Shown here in pieces: positions 17,027-24,176 of a stretch of 39,568 bases of DNA (position 1 is the first letter of the stretch; each line of letters opens with the position of its first letter). Source of the DNA: CAYSYH01 sp964435455 (GTDB lineage: Bacteria > Patescibacteriota > WWE3 > 2-01-FULL-39-13 > JAACPI01); contig CAYSYH010000004.1 of NCBI GenBank assembly GCA_964435455.1, positions 1 to 39,568 on the forward strand. The letters run 5' to 3'. Position numbers and translations under genes: made by a program. Under the pieces are notes generated by a model, which had not been told where the DNA came from, made no database searches, and saw nothing but the letters and a program-made list of their open reading frames with translations.

Positions 17027-18268
17027 TTATAACAATATTTTAGCCAACCATAGAAAAATAAAAAAACCTAATATATCTGTTGCAGTTGTAATAAAAATTG
17101 TGGCAGATGTTGCAGGATCCTTACCCATTTTTTTAAGTATTAAGGGTATGCTTGCTCCAAATATTCCTGCATTTACCATATTTATAACCATAGCTAAAAA
17201 AATTATAATTCCAAAAATAACGTTATAATTAAATATTAATGCTACTGCCGTTGCAATTGTTCCTACCAAAGCTCCGTTTAATAACCCAGCTGTTCCCTCG
17301 TTTTTTATAATTTCCCACGCATTGGTTTTATTAATTTCATTTAAGGCTAGCCCTCTTATTGTTACTGCCAAGGTTTGCGTTCCTGCATTACCTCCCATGC
17401 TTGTTACAACGGGCATATATGCTGCTAAATATATAAAGTTAGATATAGTGTCCTCAAAAAAACTTATTACTAAAGTTGCTAAAAATGCTGTAAAAAGATT
17501 AATTATTAACCACGGATATCTATTTTCTACCTTTTTATTTATTGGGTCAAAAATGTCTTCTTCTGGGTGTACCCCTGCAAATTTATATAAGGATTTTCCT
17601 GTTTGTTTAGTTAAAAATTCTAATATATCGTCTGAATTTAATATGCCCAATACTTGATTATTATTCCCAATTACAGCTATTTTTTTATGTTTATGTTTTT
17701 TAATTAACTTAAGCAAATCCTTTTTTTTTGCAGAATGTTTAATTAATGCGATTTTTTTAATATGCTTATTAACAATATCTCCTTTTTTTAGTATTGGCAA
17801 TAAATAAGCAGGTAATTCACCAAGCAGCTTGTTTTCTTTTGCAACTAATATTATGGGAAATTTGCCTGTTCTTTTTTCATGTTTTAAAGTTAGTTTATGT
17901 ATATCTTCTATTTTTGTATTTTTGTCTACTAAAATATAATTTAAATCCATTAAACCTCCTACTGTATTTGGATTAAATTTAGATAAAAATACAACATCCT
18001 CTTTAAGTTTTTTATTTAAGTTTTTTATTATTGTTTTTTGTTTTTTTTGAGGTAATTTTTGTATTAAGTCAGTAGCTGTATCTGGGTCCATATATTCTAA
18101 AATATCTATAAGCTTATCTGTTGAAATATTTTGCATGACTAATTTTTTATAATAATTAGATAAATCTAACAATAAGGTGGCTTGTTGTTTGGGGCTTAGG
18201 GAGTTAAAAAACAGCAATCTGTCTTTAACATTAACGAATTTGTTTATTAGCTTATTACTTTTTAACAT
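17027..18268 (-). CDS. mgtE: Magnesium transporter MgtE
   Basis: MgtE is a Mg2+ channel gated by its cytosolic domains. The 413-residue protein has the MgtE N domain (about 1-130, with repeated helix pairs such as YMDPDTATDLIQKLP), a CBS pair (about 130-240) and five membrane helices after residue 250. The signature YMPVVTSMGGNAGTQTLAVT near residue 285 lines the pore, and the Mg-binding Asp in ATSATIFITTATDILGF near the end is present. The length is slightly below the usual 450. A 12-base perfect inverted repeat sits 10 bases upstream of its start and could be an operator. The tRNA-Glu gene is divergent. Confidence 0.94.
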   Translation of the reverse strand: MLKSNKLINKFVNVKDRLLFFNSLSPKQQATLLLDLSNYYKKLVMQNISTDKLIDILEYMDPDTATDLIQKLPQKKQKTIIKNLNKKLKEDVVFLSKFNPNTVGGLMDLNYILVDKNTKIEDIHKLTLKHEKRTGKFPIILVAKENKLLGELPAYLLPILKKGDIVNKHIKKIALIKHSAKKKDLLKLIKKHKHKKIAVIGNNNQVLGILNSDDILEFLTKQTGKSLYKFAGVHPEEDIFDPINKKVENRYPWLIINLFTAFLATLVISFFEDTISNFIYLAAYMPVVTSMGGNAGTQTLAVTIRGLALNEINKTNAWEIIKNEGTAGLLNGALVGTIATAVALIFNYNVIFGIIIFLAMVINMVNAGIFGASIPLILKKMGKDPATSATIFITTATDILGFFIFLWLAKILL

Positions 18269-18277
18269 AAAGGCAGT

Positions 18278-18304
18278 ATTTAAATAATAAACTATTATTT
18301 AAAT
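18278..18304. repeat. Perfect 12-base inverted repeat upstream of mgtE
   Basis: ATTTAAATAATA and TATTATTTAAAT are perfect inverted arms separated by three bases. The repeat starts 10 bases upstream of the mgtE ATG, in the promoter region between mgtE and tRNA-Glu. It could bind a dimeric regulator or form a hairpin in the mgtE leader. All arm bases are A or T, so chance is a real alternative. Confidence 0.5.
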
Positions 18305-18344
18305 GTTGTCATTTAAGTTTATAGATATTAATTTTATTTTTTAC

Positions 18345-18350
18345 TATAAT
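18345..18350 (+). promoter_or_regulatory. -10 box of the tRNA-Glu/RNase P RNA unit
   Basis: A perfect TATAAT lies 12 bases before the first base of tRNA-Glu. No convincing -35 is seen. No other promoter is obvious between the tRNA and the RNase P RNA candidate, so this box may serve both. Confidence 0.5.
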
Positions 18351-18362
18351 TATGCTAATAAT

Positions 18363-18437
18363 GGCCCTATCGTCTAGTGGTTAGGACGCCAGGTTCTCAT
18401 CCTGGTAACCCGGGTTCGAATCCCGGTAGGGTCACCA
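18363..18437 (+). tRNA. tRNA-Glu (anticodon CUC)
   Basis: The 75-base sequence folds as a cloverleaf. The acceptor stem pairs GGCCCTA with TAGGGTC. The D-loop region is CGTCTAGTGGTTAGGACG, the anticodon stem is CCAGG/CCTGG with loop TTCTCAT, and the T arm is CCCGG-GTTCGAATC-CCGG. The anticodon CUC reads GAG. CCA is encoded at the 3' end, with A at the discriminator position. In an AT-rich genome a tRNA-Glu(UUC) is also expected elsewhere. The RNase P RNA candidate starts about 20 bases downstream. Confidence 0.97.
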
Positions 18438-18454
18438 AAAGGGAATAGCTTAAG

Positions 18455-18760
18455 AATTGGTTAGTAATCAAGCATCTTTAACCTTGCTGTAATTGCCTTA
18501 ATGTAAATTTTAAACACTTCTAGATATATTTAAAACTTTCGAGAGGAAAATTTGCAGAAGTGATGGGTGAAAGTTATTATCAACATGTATGTGGTTAAGA
18601 CTAATACTCCTAGTAATGGCTGGGGAAAGAGAACCAAAATAAGTCTTAGTTAAAACCGGTTAAAAATAGTCTGTGTGAAAGATAAATCAGTACTCGCTTA
18701 CCTTTTTAGATTTTAAACAGAACAGATTAGAATTTTTTATATTTTTTACTCTAACTGTAA
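18455..18760 (+). ncRNA. rnpB: RNase P RNA (probable)
   Basis: No protein frame fills this 385-base gap, but it carries the conserved landmarks of bacterial RNase P RNA in the right order. GAGAGGAAAA (18541-18550) matches the GAGGAAA of helix P4. GGGTGAAAG follows near 18565, then GGTTAAGA near 18593, then GAACCAAAATAAG near 18631 (consensus AGACCAAATAGG), then AAAGATAAAT near 18678 and ACAGAAC at 18717. The P4 strands pair: AATTTG (18549-18554) with CAGATT (18723-18728). The ends pair as P1: 18458-18464 with 18751-18757. At about 305 bases it is shorter than the 377-base E. coli RNA. RNase P trims tRNA 5' ends. Exact ends are uncertain. Confidence 0.75.
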
Positions 18761-18805
18761 AAGGTTCTTTAATTATTTAAAACATAGTTTTTTATAATAT
18801 CAGTG

Positions 18806-18814
18806 TGTTAAAAT
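18806..18814 (+). promoter_or_regulatory. Extended -10 promoter of the VIT1-like gene
   Basis: TGT-TAAAAT ends eight bases before the ATG at 18823, the same element and spacing as at 4630-4638. The bases GAGGT directly before the ATG would be too close for a standard ribosome binding site. Confidence 0.45.
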
Positions 18815-18822
18815 TATGAGGT

Positions 18823-19314
18823 ATGTTTATTTTTAGACGTTATTTACCCCAAGTCGTTTATGGAGGTATTGATGGTATTGTTACTACATTTGCGGTTGTT
18901 AGTGGTTCTGCAGGGGCTTCTTTATCTTCTAAAGTAATATTAATATTAGGTTTTGCTAATCTTTTTGCGGATGGATTTTCTATGAGTATAGGGGCTTATA
19001 TGGCCGAAAAATCAGATATTAGAAAGGGTAATAATCCTCTACTTGTAGGATTAATCACTTTTATAAGCTTTTTTGTTATAGGGTTTATTCCTTTAACTGT
19101 TTATGTCTTAAAATTTTTTTTAAATTTTAATACAAAACATGATTTTTTAATTTCTTCTTTGGCTACAGCTTTTGGTTTTATCTTTATTGGGTTTGCCCGT
19201 AAAAAAGTGGAACATAACAACAAATATGTTATTTTACATACCCTCCTTTTAGGAATAATAGCTGCTGTAGTTGCCTATGTGGTAGGAGAGTTGCTTAATT
19301 CTTGGTTATCGTAA
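18823..19314 (+). CDS. VIT1/CCC1 family transporter-like protein
   Basis: The 163-residue membrane protein belongs to the VIT1/CCC1 family, whose known members carry Fe2+ or Mn2+ out of the cytosol. The hallmarks are VYGGIDGIVTTFAVVSGSAGA (about 9-29) and FANLFADGFSMSIGAYMAEKS (about 46-66), followed by three more membrane segments. It is shorter than plant or yeast members, and the metal-binding loop between the second and third helices is reduced. An ATG seven bases upstream (18816) is out of frame and stops after six codons. It stands alone between RNase P RNA and gdhA; iron or manganese handling fits the nearby oxidative-stress genes but is an inference. Confidence 0.88.
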   Translation: MFIFRRYLPQVVYGGIDGIVTTFAVVSGSAGASLSSKVILILGFANLFADGFSMSIGAYMAEKSDIRKGNNPLLVGLITFISFFVIGFIPLTVYVLKFFLNFNTKHDFLISSLATAFGFIFIGFARKKVEHNNKYVILHTLLLGIIAAVVAYVVGELLNSWLS

Positions 19315-19332
19315 ATATATCTTGTTTGTTAC

Positions 19333-19361
19333 TTGTTTGTACTTTTACAAAATACTATAAT
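19333..19361 (+). promoter_or_regulatory. Promoter of gdhA
   Basis: TTGTTT (19333-19338) and TATAAT (19356-19361) are separated by 17 bases. The predicted start gives a leader of about 23 bases before the ATG at 19391. Confidence 0.5.
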
Positions 19362-19390
19362 TATTATGTATTAATTTTCACTAATATGTT

Positions 19391-20728
19391 ATGTTTAATT
19401 CACAAAAATTTCTTAACTATGTCTTGCAAAAAAATCCTCATGAGCCTGAGTTTCACCAAGCAGTAAAAGAGTTTATACTAAAAATAGAAGGGTTTTTACA
19501 AAAAAATCCAGAATATACCGATTTTTCTCTTTTAGAAAGGTTAGTGGAACCTGAAAGAATAATTTCTTTTAAGGTTTCTTGGGAGGATGATAAAGGTAAC
19601 ATACGCGTAAATAAAGGTTATAGAGTGCAATTTAACAGTGCTTTGGGTCCTTACAAAGGTGGTTTAAGGTTCCACCCTAGTGTAAACTTAAGTATTTTAA
19701 AGTTTTTAGGTTTTGAACAAGTTTTTAAAAATGCATTAACTGGTTTACCTATGGGGGGAGGAAAGGGAGGTAGTGATTTTGATCCTAAAAATAAAAGTAT
19801 AAAAGAAATACAGCGTTTTACTAATGCCTTTATGTTAGAACTTTTTAGGCATATTGGTCCTAATACAGATGTTCCGGCAGGAGATATTGGTGTAGGTTCT
19901 CGTGAAATAGGGTTTCTTTTTGGTTCTTATAAAAAAATAAGGAATGAGTTTACAGGGGTTTTAACTGGCAAAGGTTTAAATTGGGGAGGTAGCTATATTA
20001 GACCCGAAGCAACAGGTTATGGTCTAATATATTTTTTACAACAAATGCTACAAGCGCACCATTTAGATTTACAAAATAAAACTATTTTAGTGTCTGGTTC
20101 TGGTAATGTAGCCCAGTATGCTGTAGAAAAAGCAATATCTTTTAATGCTAAAGTCCTAACTATGTCTGATTCTAATGGCTATATTTATGTTAAACGGGGT
20201 ATAAATACAGAGCTTTTAGAATATATTAAGTATTTGAAAAATACTTTAAGAGGTCGCTTAAAAGAAGTGCCTAATAAGTTTAAAGATGTAAAATATATTG
20301 CAAACAAAAAACCTTGGGGCGAATCTGCTGATATTGCTTTACCTTGTGCCACTCAAAATGAAATAGATTTAAGCGATGCAAAATTACTAGTTAAAGGAGG
20401 TATTTTAGCTTTAGCAGAAGGTGCTAATATGCCTACATCCATATCTGCTATTGATTATTTTCAAAAAAACAATGTTCTTTTTGCCCCTGGTAAGGCTTCT
20501 AATGCTGGCGGTGTGGCCGTATCTGGTTTAGAAATGTCTCAAAATTCTTTAAGGTTACAATGGAGTAAGGAAGAAGTAGAAGAAAAACTTAAGAATATAA
20601 TGAGTTCTATACATAAAATTGCTTATGAATATGGCAAAAGCGGTAAAAAAGTAGATTATGTAAAAGGAGCAAATATAGCAGGATTTATAAAAGTTGCTAA
20701 CGCCATGTTGCAGCAAGGTTTTTTTTAA
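19391..20728 (+). CDS. gdhA: Glutamate dehydrogenase
   Basis: The enzyme interconverts glutamate and 2-oxoglutarate plus ammonia. The 445-residue length and motifs are those of the hexameric bacterial type: YRVQFNSALGPYKGGLRFH near residue 77, the catalytic Lys in LTGLPMGGGKGGSDFDPK near 118, PAGDIGVGSREIGF near 160, and a Rossmann motif VSGSGNVAQYA near 233. E. coli-like sequence features (the N-terminal region PEFHQAV and the F-x-P-x-V-N-L-S segment) suggest the NADP-dependent biosynthetic form, but cofactor choice is not certain. It is preceded by its own promoter and followed 36 bases later by arsR. It could assimilate ammonia or feed carbon into metabolism. Confidence 0.95.
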   Translation: MFNSQKFLNYVLQKNPHEPEFHQAVKEFILKIEGFLQKNPEYTDFSLLERLVEPERIISFKVSWEDDKGNIRVNKGYRVQFNSALGPYKGGLRFHPSVNLSILKFLGFEQVFKNALTGLPMGGGKGGSDFDPKNKSIKEIQRFTNAFMLELFRHIGPNTDVPAGDIGVGSREIGFLFGSYKKIRNEFTGVLTGKGLNWGGSYIRPEATGYGLIYFLQQMLQAHHLDLQNKTILVSGSGNVAQYAVEKAISFNAKVLTMSDSNGYIYVKRGINTELLEYIKYLKNTLRGRLKEVPNKFKDVKYIANKKPWGESADIALPCATQNEIDLSDAKLLVKGGILALAEGANMPTSISAIDYFQKNNVLFAPGKASNAGGVAVSGLEMSQNSLRLQWSKEEVEEKLKNIMSSIHKIAYEYGKSGKKVDYVKGANIAGFIKVANAMLQQGFF

Positions 20729-20730
20729 TA

Positions 20731-20758
20731 TTGACATTATATTAGCAGATGCTAATAT
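20731..20758 (+). promoter_or_regulatory. Promoter of the arsR/DUF302-glutaredoxin operon (leaderless type)
   Basis: A perfect TTGACA (20731-20736) and TAATAT (20753-20758) are spaced by 16 bases. The -10 ends six bases before the ATG at 20765, so the transcript should begin at the start codon. Confidence 0.7.
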
Positions 20759-20759
20759 A
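20738..20759. promoter_or_regulatory. Palindromic operator overlapping the arsR promoter
   Basis: Ten-base arms TATATTAGCA and TGCTAATATA are perfectly complementary, separated by GA. The palindrome covers the spacer and the -10 box, so a bound ArsR dimer would block polymerase. This is the expected layout for autoregulation by the gene that follows. Confidence 0.75.
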
Positions 20760-20764
20760 TAAAT

Positions 20765-21025
20765 ATGGAAAATAAAGTTATTTTAGCTTTAAGCAGTTCT
20801 ACTAGATTAAATTTAATAAGTTGTTTAAAAGACGGTCCCAAAACAGTTAGTGAGTTATTGAGTAATTGCAGTGTTACACAATCTGCGGTGTCCCAACATT
20901 TAAAAGTATTAAAAGATGCAGGTTTTTTGCAATCAAAAAAAATAGGTAAACAAGTTTATTATTCAATAAAAAATCCTGAAGTTATAAAACTGTATAAAAT
21001 TATTAATAAATTAATTAAAAATTAA
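20765..21025 (+). CDS. ArsR family transcriptional regulator
   Basis: The 86-residue protein is a winged-helix repressor of the ArsR/SmtB type. The recognition part TQSAVSQHLKVLKDAGFL lies near residues 38-55 and the wing SKKIGKQVYYSIK follows. The classical ELCVCDL metal motif is absent. The only cysteines are Cys20 and Cys35, so it could sense thiol redox state rather than arsenic or zinc; this is inference. A perfect palindrome overlaps its own promoter. The next gene, a DUF302-glutaredoxin fusion, begins three bases after the stop and is the obvious regulated target. Confidence 0.9.
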   Translation: MENKVILALSSSTRLNLISCLKDGPKTVSELLSNCSVTQSAVSQHLKVLKDAGFLQSKKIGKQVYYSIKNPEVIKLYKIINKLIKN

Positions 21026-21027
21026 CT

Positions 21028-21648
21028 ATGAACATATCATATGCAAGAAAAAGTAAATTTAACCTAACTAAAACTTTAGATAGGCTAAAGAAAACTCTAA
21101 AAAAAGAGAAATTTATAATATTAGATATAGTCGATTTAAAAAATGTTACTTTAATATATTATAAAAAGGATGATTGGCTTAACAAGTTATCTGCTAAAGA
21201 TCCTCTTTTAATTTCTTTTATGCCTAATCCTTTTGTATTGTATTCTAAAAATACAAATATTTATTTAGGTATCGGTAAAGGTACTGTCCTTTCCGCTTTG
21301 AATAATTCCCCTGAAGTTCAACAACTAGCCGTAAATATTGAGCAAATTTTAAATACGGTTATAGATGAAGTTACTCAGGCTGGCCCTTTAAAACCCTCTA
21401 AAGTTATTTTGTACTCAACTATGACTTGCCCTTATTGTAGTATGGAAAAATCTTGGCTAGAACAAAAAAAGATAGATTTTGATATTGTTTATGTAGATTT
21501 AAATAGAGAGGCCGGACAAGAGTTAGTAAAAAAGACTGGTCAAATGGGTGTCCCCGTAACAGAAATACAATACGAAGATATGGATTCGGAATATGTTATT
21601 GGTTTTAATAAGCCTATTTTAGCTAAATTATTGGGGGTTTCTCAATAA
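21028..21648 (+). CDS. DUF302-glutaredoxin fusion protein
   Basis: The 206-residue protein appears to join two domains. Residues about 15-115 resemble DUF302, with F-x-P-N-P-F-V-L-Y near 64-72 and an alpha-beta pattern. Residues about 124-203 are a glutaredoxin/thioredoxin-fold domain with the active site TCPYCSMEK (Cys134 and Cys137) and the cis-Pro element MGVPVTEI near 175. There is no signal peptide, so it is cytoplasmic. It likely reduces disulfides or handles a bound small molecule, with the DUF302 part giving specificity. It is translated three bases after an ArsR repressor, so expression is probably induced by a redox or thiol stress signal. The domain call for the first half is less secure than for the second. 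Confidence 0.82.
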   Translation: MNISYARKSKFNLTKTLDRLKKTLKKEKFIILDIVDLKNVTLIYYKKDDWLNKLSAKDPLLISFMPNPFVLYSKNTNIYLGIGKGTVLSALNNSPEVQQLAVNIEQILNTVIDEVTQAGPLKPSKVILYSTMTCPYCSMEKSWLEQKKIDFDIVYVDLNREAGQELVKKTGQMGVPVTEIQYEDMDSEYVIGFNKPILAKLLGVSQ

Positions 21649-21885
21649 TTATTATAATTTCAGAGTATTCTTTATAATCACCTAATAAATAAATAGCACT
21701 TTTGTTACCTACTTGTTTTTTGTTGTAATACAGTCGTTTATTGGTCTTTTATTATAAGTTTTGCTTTTTAATAACTTTTGGTATAATCTTTTATGTTGGA
21801 TATATAAAAACCTTTATTTTTTTTAATAAGTTTGATTTAATATAAGTCCTTTATTATATAAATTTATTTATGATTAACGACATTT
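21649..21885. other. 237-base gap with the greA promoter region
   Basis: No protein frame of useful length and no stable RNA fold is visible. It contains the extended -10 box at 21779-21787 and a second AT box (TATAAA, near 21857). An ATG at 21870 opens a 25-codon frame that overlaps greA in another frame and has low-quality composition, so it is not called. Confidence 0.4.
21779..21787 (+). promoter_or_regulatory. Extended -10 promoter of the greA operon
   Basis: TGG-TATAAT is a full extended -10 box and lies about 98 bases before the greA ATG, which would give one of the longest leaders in the window. Another AT-rich box near 21857 could give a shorter one. Confidence 0.4.
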
Positions 21886-22359
21886 ATGGTAAAAGATCAA
21901 GTTATTTTGACCCCGGAGGGGTTGAGAAAATTAAAAAAAGAATATGAAACTTTGGTTAAGGTTGAAAGACCTAAAGTTATTGAAGAAATACAGACTACCC
22001 GTGCTATGGGAGACCTCAGTGAAAATGGTGGATACCAAGCAGCTAAAGAAAAGCAGCGTTTTATTGACCGAAGAATACGCGAATTAGAGCAATTATTAAA
22101 AACAGCAAAAGCTACTACAAAAGCTTTATCTAAAAACAAAGTATCTGTAGGTTCTACAGTTGTTTTGCAAAATACCTCTAACAATGTTCAACTAACTTAT
22201 ACCCTAGTTGGTCCTTCTGAGGCAGATCCTTCTAAAGGTAAAATATCTTATGAATCTCCCCTTGGTAAAAGAATTTTAGGAAAGAAACCAGGTGATTTAA
22301 TAGTGGTAAAAACTCCAGCAGGAGAAATTACCTATAAGATAAAAGAACTTAAAAATTAA
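21886..22359 (+). CDS. greA: Transcription elongation factor GreA
   Basis: GreA enters the secondary channel of RNA polymerase and stimulates cleavage of backtracked RNA. The 157-residue protein has the N-terminal coiled coil (about 10-75) with the tip TTRAMGDLSENGGYQAAKE. The acidic pair at the tip (Asp43 and Glu46) that holds the catalytic Mg2+ is intact. The C-terminal FKBP-like domain ends with SPLGKRILGKKPGDLIVVKTP. It is the first gene of a three-gene unit: a second GreA-family gene starts two bases after the stop. This is the likely active factor. Confidence 0.95.
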   Translation: MVKDQVILTPEGLRKLKKEYETLVKVERPKVIEEIQTTRAMGDLSENGGYQAAKEKQRFIDRRIRELEQLLKTAKATTKALSKNKVSVGSTVVLQNTSNNVQLTYTLVGPSEADPSKGKISYESPLGKRILGKKPGDLIVVKTPAGEITYKIKELKN

Positions 22360-22361
22360 AA

Positions 22362-22841
22362 ATGCTTATGGCAGATAGTAACGTTTTTTTAACCTCTCTT
22401 AGGTTAAAAGAACTAAAAAATGAGTTAAAATACTTAAAATCTATAAAAGAACCTGAGCTAGCTCAACAAATTAAAGAAGCTCGCGAATTGGGTAATTTAG
22501 ATGATAACTCAGAGTTTGATAGATCTTTAGAAGAATTAGCTCTTGTTACTAAAAGGATTAACGAATTAGAGAATATATTATCTCGCGCTGTAATTATAAA
22601 ATCTTCAAAAAAAGGAGAAAAAACAGTTTCTTTAGGTAGCAAAGTTATAGTGGAAGTAGATGGAAGAAAAGACTCTTTTACAATATTAGGTGAGGAAGAA
22701 GCAGACCCTACCAAAGGATTTATATCTAATAAATCCCCTGTTGGTAAAGCCCTTTTGGGAGCAAAATTAGGCCAAGAAGTTTACGTAGAAACAGGTTTTT
22801 TATCTGTAGTTTATAAAATTCTAGATGTTATAAATGAATAA
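22362..22841 (+). CDS. GreA-family paralogue with altered coiled-coil tip
   Basis: The 159-residue protein has the same two-domain build as GreA: a coiled coil (about 13-80) and an FKBP-like domain ending SPVGKALLGAKLGQEVYVE. The tip reads ARELGNLDDNSEFDRSLEE, where GreA has Gly-Asp-Leu-x-Glu-Asn. The first catalytic Asp is Asn45 and the Glu is Asp48, with an additional Asp47. The Mg2+ site is therefore changed, and the protein may compete with GreA or inhibit polymerase, as Gfh1 does in Thermus. This is inference from residues. A second ATG at 22368 is possible. It overlaps the next gene by eight bases. Confidence 0.88.
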   Translation: MLMADSNVFLTSLRLKELKNELKYLKSIKEPELAQQIKEARELGNLDDNSEFDRSLEELALVTKRINELENILSRAVIIKSSKKGEKTVSLGSKVIVEVDGRKDSFTILGEEEADPTKGFISNKSPVGKALLGAKLGQEVYVETGFLSVVYKILDVINE

Positions 22842-24171
22842 TAAATCTCTTGTAATTAATGACATACAAAGGTACAAACAATATATACCTTTTAGTATAA
22901 AGCCCCAATTGCCTATATATGAAGAATTAACTTATAAAATAAGTGAAGTCCAAGAAAAATTAGAAAAAAATTTTTATAGGGTTACAGATATTAATAAATT
23001 AAAAAATGCAGTAAAAGAGGGAAAAATAAAAATAGGTAAATATTCTGTTGTTGAAGAAAAAGATAACCGTTTTTATTTGGTAAAATATAGCGACCTTTTT
23101 GCAAAAGATTTTTTACAAATAAAAAAATTATTACAAAAGTTAGCAGATTTAGAAAAAAATCCTAAATTTAAAGATTATATAAAATCTTTGATTTTAGCTT
23201 ATACAAATAATAATTTTATAGAGCCATATCGTGAATGGGTAACCCTACCCTCTGATATTAAATATGATTTTATATTTTTCCCTACAGAACCATATTTAGA
23301 TAAAGAATTTGAAACAATGCTTTCTTTTGAGTCATATTTAAAAATAACCTCACCCCAAAAAATATTTGATTCTAATAAAGATTATCAAAACTATTTACGA
23401 GGAATAGTAAAAAGTTTCCCCGTTTTTTCCCAAGTACACGAAATGTTGGATATTTCCAAACTCACATTCAGGGTTGATTTATCGTTATTAAGAGGCGGAG
23501 CTACTGTAAAATTTAATTTTATCGGACAGAATTTACCTAATGAACGAAATTTTGTTAAAAACTGGGGAGCTAAAATAAATTTGTATCAAACTGTTATAGA
23601 AGATAAAGTGCTAAAAGGACATTATCCTTTATCTAAGAAGTTAATGCATGATACAACATTAACCCCACAAGATTATATTGATGGGATGATAAAAGTGGTC
23701 TTATCTCACGAGATTGTGGAATCTCTAATGAAGTTTGAAGGTGATGAAGAGAGACTAAAAAATAAATACTTAGCTATTAGAGAATTGAATTCGGATGTAA
23801 ACGGAATTAAAAGTTATATCTATTATCTTTTAAAAACTTCCTTATCCGAAAAAGATTTAAAAAATATAGTCTATTTTCACGTTTTAGATTTAGTGCAATC
23901 TTTTAAAAAATATTATAAAAATAAATACAAAACTCAACATTGGTATGGTTATGTTTACACATTTAACTGTCTTTTACAAAAGGGAGCTATTGAAATAGCC
24001 AAAGATAATAAACTAGTAATTTATCCAAAAAAAGTTTTAGATTGTATCTTTAAAGTTTCTGAACAAACTTTAAATCTCCTTTTAGAAGGTAATGAATTGC
24101 AAGCTAAAGCTTTTCTTGAGCCTTTTATACAAGAAAAACCTTTAAAAACCCTTTTAGGCTTAAAAGATTAA
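22834..24171 (+). CDS. M49-like (dipeptidyl-peptidase III related) protein, zinc site altered
   Basis: The 445-residue protein resembles the bacterial DPP III-like group. EPYREWVTLPSDIKYDFIFF leads to EPYLDKEFETMLSFESYLKI (152-171). LPNERNFVKNWGAKINLYQT (234-253) matches a conserved LPND-type segment. VVLSHEIVESLMKF (288-301) sits where M49 peptidases have H-E-x-x-x-H, and IRELNSDVNGI (315-325) where they have EE-x-x-A-E/D. His292, Glu293 and Glu317 are kept, but the second zinc-binding His is Ser297. Zinc binding is probably weakened or lost. Homology is read from motifs only. The ATG overlaps the GreA paralogue by eight bases, so the genes are translationally coupled. Confidence 0.6.
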   Translation: MNNKSLVINDIQRYKQYIPFSIKPQLPIYEELTYKISEVQEKLEKNFYRVTDINKLKNAVKEGKIKIGKYSVVEEKDNRFYLVKYSDLFAKDFLQIKKLLQKLADLEKNPKFKDYIKSLILAYTNNNFIEPYREWVTLPSDIKYDFIFFPTEPYLDKEFETMLSFESYLKITSPQKIFDSNKDYQNYLRGIVKSFPVFSQVHEMLDISKLTFRVDLSLLRGGATVKFNFIGQNLPNERNFVKNWGAKINLYQTVIEDKVLKGHYPLSKKLMHDTTLTPQDYIDGMIKVVLSHEIVESLMKFEGDEERLKNKYLAIRELNSDVNGIKSYIYYLLKTSLSEKDLKNIVYFHVLDLVQSFKKYYKNKYKTQHWYGYVYTFNCLLQKGAIEIAKDNKLVIYPKKVLDCIFKVSEQTLNLLLEGNELQAKAFLEPFIQEKPLKTLLGLKD

Positions 24172-24176
24172 TTTAA

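Noticed and set aside
18449..18760. tmRNA or 6S RNA as the identity of the 18455-18760 RNA
   Set aside because: No tRNA-like Ala acceptor with a tag frame, and no long 6S-type bubble. The RNase P landmarks fit much better.
18816..18836. ATG at 18816 upstream of the VIT1-like gene
   Set aside because: It is in another frame and stops after six codons.
19366..19374. ATG four bases after the gdhA -10 box
   Set aside because: It is followed by a stop after two codons, so the 19391 ATG is used.
21870..21947. 25-codon frame starting before greA in another frame
   Set aside because: It overlaps greA, has no terminator of its own, and its codons follow the greA sequence. Unlike the 10005-10082 gene it lacks a clean promoter at six bases.
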